From positions 1,240,001-1,304,000 of the forward strand of contig NZ_CP087710.1 in assembly GCF_020991065.1 (NCBI RefSeq): 64,000 bases of DNA, given 5' to 3'. This document shows, one piece after another, positions 60,607-64,000 of the stretch. The notes beneath the pieces are model-generated. The model saw only the letters and a program-made list of their open reading frames with translations. It was not told the DNA's origin and ran no database searches. The number at the start of each line of letters is the position of its first letter. Within the stretch, counting starts at the first letter, position 1. Made by a program: the position numbers and the translations under genes. This DNA is from Nocardioides okcheonensis (GTDB lineage: Bacteria; Actinomycetota; Actinomycetes; Propionibacteriales; Nocardioidaceae).

Positions 60607-61611
60607 TTACACGCGAGGGGGCTGACCGACCAACTCGGGGTGACCCGTCGGCAGCGGCAGCACGCCCCCGACCGGCGGTCCCTCGTTGACCAGGCCCATC
60701 GCCCTGGCCACCCACGAGGCGAGCGCGAGGTAGACCAGCGACTGGGTCAGCGTGGACAGGATCATCCACCAGCTGCTGCCGCCCGTCGCGTTGAGCGCGG
60801 AGGTGAGGTCGCCGAAGGCGAGCGCGAGCCCGAAGGCGAGGAAGTTGTTGAGCACGTGCATCGCGATGCCGGCCTCGAGCCCGCCCGTACGGATCACCAG
60901 GATGCCCGCGACGACACCGAAGGCGAACCGGTCGAAGAACACCGGGACGTCCTGCGAGAGGCCGTGGAACAGCGCGAAGATGAGCGCGGGGCCGAGGACC
61001 GCCAGGGCCTGCGAGGCGCGACGTCCCCACACCAGCGAGCCGAACGCCTGGGTGAGGTAGCCGCGGAAGAGGTACTCCTCCCCCGCCGCCTGCAGCGGGG
61101 TGAGCAGCAGGATGACGATCAGGAAGTCGCGGGTGCGGGTGGTGAACTCGTTGACCCCGCCGACCGGCGTCTCGCCGGGCGCGAGCGGCAGCAGCAGGCC
61201 CACCAGCAGCGAGGCGAGGAGCGCGACGCACGACACGCCCAGGCAGGCGAGGAGGTAGCGCCAGCGCAGGCGCGGCATGACCGACGACACCCACCGCGGC
61301 TTGAGCCGGTGGAGCCACCACGTGACGAGGAAGGTCACCGGGATCGCCATCGCGATGACCACGTTGAGCAGCGCCAGCCCGGTGGGCGTGGCCTCCTGGG
61401 TCACGTCGAGCGCCGCCTGGGCGCTGTCGGCGTCGCGGCCCGCCGCCATCAGCAGCGCGAACGCCACCAGCCCCGCCACGAGCGGGACCAGGGCGAAGAC
61501 CAGGACCAGGACGAGGACCGACCCGACCAGCGAGCGCCACACGCCGGGTCGACCGACGCGGTGCAGCTGGTGGTACTGCGGTCGGAAGTCGGGACTCAGC
61601 GGCGCGGCCAC
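60607..61611 (-). CDS. CPBP-family intramembrane glutamic protease
   Basis: A 334-residue protein with about eight membrane helices. The catalytic motifs of CPBP (Rce1-like) proteases are present: EEYLFRGYLTQAFG (E-E-x-x-x-R), FALFHGLSQDVPVFF (F-x-x-x-H) and HVLNNFLAFGLALA (H-x-x-x-N/D). Substrate unknown; some homologues process peptides or give self-immunity to bacteriocins. It follows gltX by 12 bases on the same strand and may share its transcript. Confidence 0.9.
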   Translation of the reverse strand: MAAPLSPDFRPQYHQLHRVGRPGVWRSLVGSVLVLVLVFALVPLVAGLVAFALLMAAGRDADSAQAALDVTQEATPTGLALLNVVIAMAIPVTFLVTWWLHRLKPRWVSSVMPRLRWRYLLACLGVSCVALLASLLVGLLLPLAPGETPVGGVNEFTTRTRDFLIVILLLTPLQAAGEEYLFRGYLTQAFGSLVWGRRASQALAVLGPALIFALFHGLSQDVPVFFDRFAFGVVAGILVIRTGGLEAGIAMHVLNNFLAFGLALAFGDLTSALNATGGSSWWMILSTLTQSLVYLALASWVARAMGLVNEGPPVGGVLPLPTGHPELVGQPPRV

Positions 61612-61623
61612 GACGTCCTCCCC

Positions 61624-63090
61624 TCAGGCCAGCACGGAGCGGAGCCGCGCCAGGCTCCGCTCGCGGCCCAGCAGCTCCATGGACTCGAACAGCGGCGGGC
61701 TGACCCGCTTGCCGCTGACCGCGACGCGCACCGCGCCGAACGCGACGCGCGGCTTGAGCTCCATGCCCTCGATCAGCGCGACGCGCAGCGCCTCCTCGAT
61801 CGAGGCCGTCGACCACTCGTGGACGCCGGAGAGCGCGTCGTGGGCCGCCTGCACCACGGCGAGGCCCTGCTCGTCGAACGCCTTGGCGGCGTCGTCGGGG
61901 TCGCGCTCGAAGTCGGCCTCGTCGACGAAGAGGAAGCCCAGCATCGGCACCGCCTCGGCGAGCTTGTTGATCCGCTCGCCGACCAGCGGCATCGCGAGCT
62001 CGAGCAGCTGCGCGTCCGCGTCGGAGACGGGGTCGCCGACGACACCGGCCTCCTTGAGGAACGGCAGGGCGCGGTGGGTGATCTCGTCGAGCGGCAGCAG
62101 CCGCATCTGCGCGGTGTTGATCGCCTCGGCCTTCTTCAGGTCGAAGCGCGCCGGGTTGGGGTTGACGTCCTTGATGTCGAACGCCTCCACCATCTCGGCC
62201 ATGGAGAACACGTCGCGGTCGCCGGAGATCGACCACCCGAGCAGCGCGAGGTAGTTGAGCAGGCCCTCGGGGATGAAGCCCTGCTCGCGGTAGGCCAGCG
62301 CGTGCGCCTCGGGGTCGCGCTTGGAGAGCTTCTTGTTGCCCTGGCCCATGACGTAGGGCAGGTGCCCGTAGACCGGCACGGTGGTCGCGATCCCGAGCTC
62401 GACGAGCGCCTCGAACAGCGCGAGCTGGCGGGGCGTGCTGGAGAGCAGGTCCTCGCCGCGCAGGACGTGGGTGATCTGCATCATCGCGTCGTCGACCGGG
62501 TTGACCAGCGTGTAGAGCGGGTCCCCGTTGGCGCGCGAGAGCGCGTAGTCGGGGACGTTCTCCGTCTCGAACGTGATGTCGCCGCGGACCGCGTCGTCCC
62601 ACGTGATCGAGCCGTCCGGCATCCGGAACCGGACGATCGGTGCACGGCCCTCCGCCACGAACGCGTCGCGCTGCTCGTCGGAGAGCGCGCGGCAGAACCC
62701 GTCGTAGCCCTGCACCTTGGAGCCGGCGGCCTTGCGGCGCGCGTCGACCTCCTCGTTGCGGCAGTAGCAGTCGTAGGTGTACGACGACGCGCGCAGGCGG
62801 TCGAGCACGTCGCGGTAGATGTCGCCGCGCTCGCTCTGCAGGTACGGGCCGTGCGGGCCGCCGACCTCGATGCCCTCGTCCCAGTCGAGGCCGAGCCAGC
62901 GCCACAGCTCCAGGATCGCGTCGTAGGACTCGCGGGTGCTGCGCTCCTTGTCGGTGTCCTCCATCCGGAAGACGATCTGGCCGCCGTGGTGGCGCGCGAA
63001 GGCCCAGTTGAACAGGGCCGTGCGGACCAGGCCGACGTGGGGCGAGCCGGTCGGGGACGGGCAGAAGCGGACGCGGACGGGGGTGCTCAT
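61624..63090 (-). CDS. gltX: Glutamate--tRNA ligase
   Basis: A 488-residue class I synthetase. The ATP site reads RFCPSPTGSPHVGLVRTALF (HxGH position H-V-G-L), the KMSKS-type loop is NKKLSKRD, and a Cys-rich zinc-like segment (YDCYCRNEEVDARR, GYDGFCRAL) sits in the insertion of the catalytic domain. ATG at 63088-63090 is chosen; upstream codons lie in the next gene. Most actinobacteria lack GlnRS and use a non-discriminating GluRS plus GatCAB. The gene is 7 bases from the FAH gene and close to the Glu and Gln tRNAs. Confidence 0.97.
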   Translation of the reverse strand: MSTPVRVRFCPSPTGSPHVGLVRTALFNWAFARHHGGQIVFRMEDTDKERSTRESYDAILELWRWLGLDWDEGIEVGGPHGPYLQSERGDIYRDVLDRLRASSYTYDCYCRNEEVDARRKAAGSKVQGYDGFCRALSDEQRDAFVAEGRAPIVRFRMPDGSITWDDAVRGDITFETENVPDYALSRANGDPLYTLVNPVDDAMMQITHVLRGEDLLSSTPRQLALFEALVELGIATTVPVYGHLPYVMGQGNKKLSKRDPEAHALAYREQGFIPEGLLNYLALLGWSISGDRDVFSMAEMVEAFDIKDVNPNPARFDLKKAEAINTAQMRLLPLDEITHRALPFLKEAGVVGDPVSDADAQLLELAMPLVGERINKLAEAVPMLGFLFVDEADFERDPDDAAKAFDEQGLAVVQAAHDALSGVHEWSTASIEEALRVALIEGMELKPRVAFGAVRVAVSGKRVSPPLFESMELLGRERSLARLRSVLA

Positions 63091-63097
63091 CAGGTGC

Positions 63098-63910
63098 TCA
63101 GTTCCTCTTCGCGACGGGGTTGGCCAGGGATCCGATGCCGGCGACCGAGATCTCGACCTCGTCGCCGACCTGCATCGGACCGACACCCTCGGGGGTGCCG
63201 GTGAGGATGACGTCGCCCGGCAGCAGCGTCATCACGGAGGAGACGTGGGCGACCAGGGTCGGCACGTCGAAGATCATGTCGGACGTGGTGCCGTCCTGGA
63301 CCAGGTCACCGTTGAGGTAGGTCTGCACCTCGCGGCCGTCGGCGAAGGCCTGCGGGTCGAGGTCGGTCTCGATCCAGGGGCCGAGCGGGCAGAAGGAGTC
63401 GAAGCCCTTCGCCCGGGTGAACTGCACGTCCGACTTCTGCAGGTCGCGCGCGGTGACGTCGTTGGCGATCGTGTAGCCGAAGATCACGTCGGTCGCCTGC
63501 TCGGCCGGCACGTCGCGGCAGATCCGGCCGATCACGACGGCGAGCTCGCCCTCGTAGTGCAGGTCGCTCGTCTGCGACGGGTAGTGGATCGGGTCGCCCG
63601 GGCCCACCACGGTGGTGTTGGGCTTGAGGAACATCAGGGGCTCCGACGGCAGGTCGTGGCCGAGCTCGGCGGCGTGGGCGGCGTAGTTGCGCCCGATCCC
63701 GACGACCTTGCTGCGCGGGATCACCGGTGCGAGCAGGCGTACGTCGGCGAGCCGGTGCTGCTCCTCGAGCAGCTTGATCCCGACGTAGAGGGGGTCGCCC
63801 GCCAGCGCGACGACCACCGAGTCCTCGGCCGGCTGGCCGTGCTCGTCGACCTCGCCGGTCACGACGCCGAAGCGTGGCTCCTCGCCCGTGCTGAACCTGC
63901 AGATGCGCAT
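63098..63910 (-). CDS. Fumarylacetoacetate hydrolase family protein
   Basis: A 270-residue FAH-superfamily enzyme. Metal ligands lie in DLHYEGELAVVIGRICRD (the E-x-E plus later Asp pattern), with GIGRNYAAHAAELG, ANDVTARDLQKSDVQFTRAK and GDVILTGTPEGVGPM as further signatures. Members include 2-hydroxyhepta-2,4-diene-1,7-dioate isomerase and acylpyruvate hydrolase; this is closest in style to the short acylpyruvase/YcgM-like type. Adjacent to gltX, a pairing common in actinobacteria. Confidence 0.93.
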   Translation of the reverse strand: MRICRFSTGEEPRFGVVTGEVDEHGQPAEDSVVVALAGDPLYVGIKLLEEQHRLADVRLLAPVIPRSKVVGIGRNYAAHAAELGHDLPSEPLMFLKPNTTVVGPGDPIHYPSQTSDLHYEGELAVVIGRICRDVPAEQATDVIFGYTIANDVTARDLQKSDVQFTRAKGFDSFCPLGPWIETDLDPQAFADGREVQTYLNGDLVQDGTTSDMIFDVPTLVAHVSSVMTLLPGDVILTGTPEGVGPMQVGDEVEISVAGIGSLANPVAKRN

Positions 63911-63919
63911 GCACCGAGA

Positions 63920-64000
63920 CTATCGAGCCGCGGCACGCCCCAGCGCATCGAGAGCGGCGCGGACGTCGTCGCCGGTGGTCGACCAGTTGCTCACGCTCAC
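63920..64000 (-). CDS. PLP-dependent aminotransferase/decarboxylase, C-terminal end (partial)
   Basis: The last 26 codons of a minus-strand gene ending in TAG at 63920-63922. The residues VSVSNWSTTGDDVRAALDAL fit the C-terminus of class V aminotransferases or pyridoxal-dependent decarboxylases (R-x-S-V-S-N-W-x-T-T-x-x-D-V). The rest lies outside the window. The assignment rests on that short motif. Confidence 0.5.
   Translation of the reverse strand: MSVSNWSTTGDDVRAALDALGRAAAR

Overview
The window is high-GC chromosomal DNA from an actinomycete. Strong GC bias at third codon positions, frequent GTG and TTG starts, the Lys/Ala-tailed HU protein, the coenzyme F420 enzyme CofC, the Zn-ribbon form of L28, an Ada-AlkA fusion followed by ogt, and the gene order around rnc-rpmF-coaD-recG-thiL-ddl-gpsA-leuCD all fit. 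The family Nocardioidaceae (for example Nocardioides) is my best guess; that assignment is from remembered gene order and protein style, not from a search. Most of the window is housekeeping core with accessory islands between core blocks. I see no insertion sequence, phage, plasmid or CRISPR signature.

Layout. 0-2 kb: end of a ROK protein, a YacP-type NYN protein, an M29 aminopeptidase and a 109-bp tandem repeat. 2-7.7 kb (minus strand): nitrogen module amtB-glnB-glnD, then ffh. 7.9-11.8 kb (plus): two large cell-surface glycan genes (RgpF-like and a three-module glycosyltransferase). 11.9-18.4 kb (minus): smc, a thioesterase, a small membrane protein, a methyltransferase and ftsY. 18.5-25.2 kb (minus): accessory genes (GNAT, secreted vWA protein, class V aminotransferase, DinB, GlcD-like oxidase, MFS exporter, coiled-coil protein). 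25.3-32.9 kb (minus): fakA-like DAK2 gene, recG, rsmD, coaD, yceD, rpmF, rnc, mutM. 33.1-43.1 kb: rpmB, thiL, a stand-alone Lrp/AsnC ligand domain, a DUF3515 lipoprotein, ddl, a Cys/Met PLP enzyme, plsC-gpsA, cofC, hup, leuCD. 43.2-46 kb: IclR regulator (NdgR/LtbR type) divergent from leuCD, a paired inverted repeat, ogt and ada-alkA. 46-50.1 kb: Asp23/Gls24 envelope-stress cluster with an ECF-type sigma factor. 50.1-56 kb: CitA/CitB-type two-component system divergent from a tctCBA-usp tricarboxylate uptake operon. 56.1-60.3 kb: ABC exporter-type operon. 60.3-64 kb: tRNA-Glu, tRNA-Gln, a CPBP protease, gltX, a fumarylacetoacetase-family gene and the end of a PLP enzyme.

How genes work together. 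AmtB, PII and GlnD form an ammonium sensing and uptake unit. Ffh and FtsY are the two SRP-pathway GTPases. GltX lies beside two tRNAs it probably charges (Glu directly, Gln by misacylation if the cell uses GatCAB). The divergent two-component system probably controls the tct transporter. The most unusual region is 46.0-50.1 kb: a tightly packed, mostly overlapping set of at least three Asp23-like proteins, a DUF2273-like peptide, two AmaP-like membrane anchors and a small protein with a J-domain-like HPD segment, facing a sigma factor whose downstream overlapping gene is another Asp23-like protein rather than a recognisable anti-sigma. A Crp-type palindrome lies in the divergent intergenic region and recurs at the thiL/AsnC divergent promoter.
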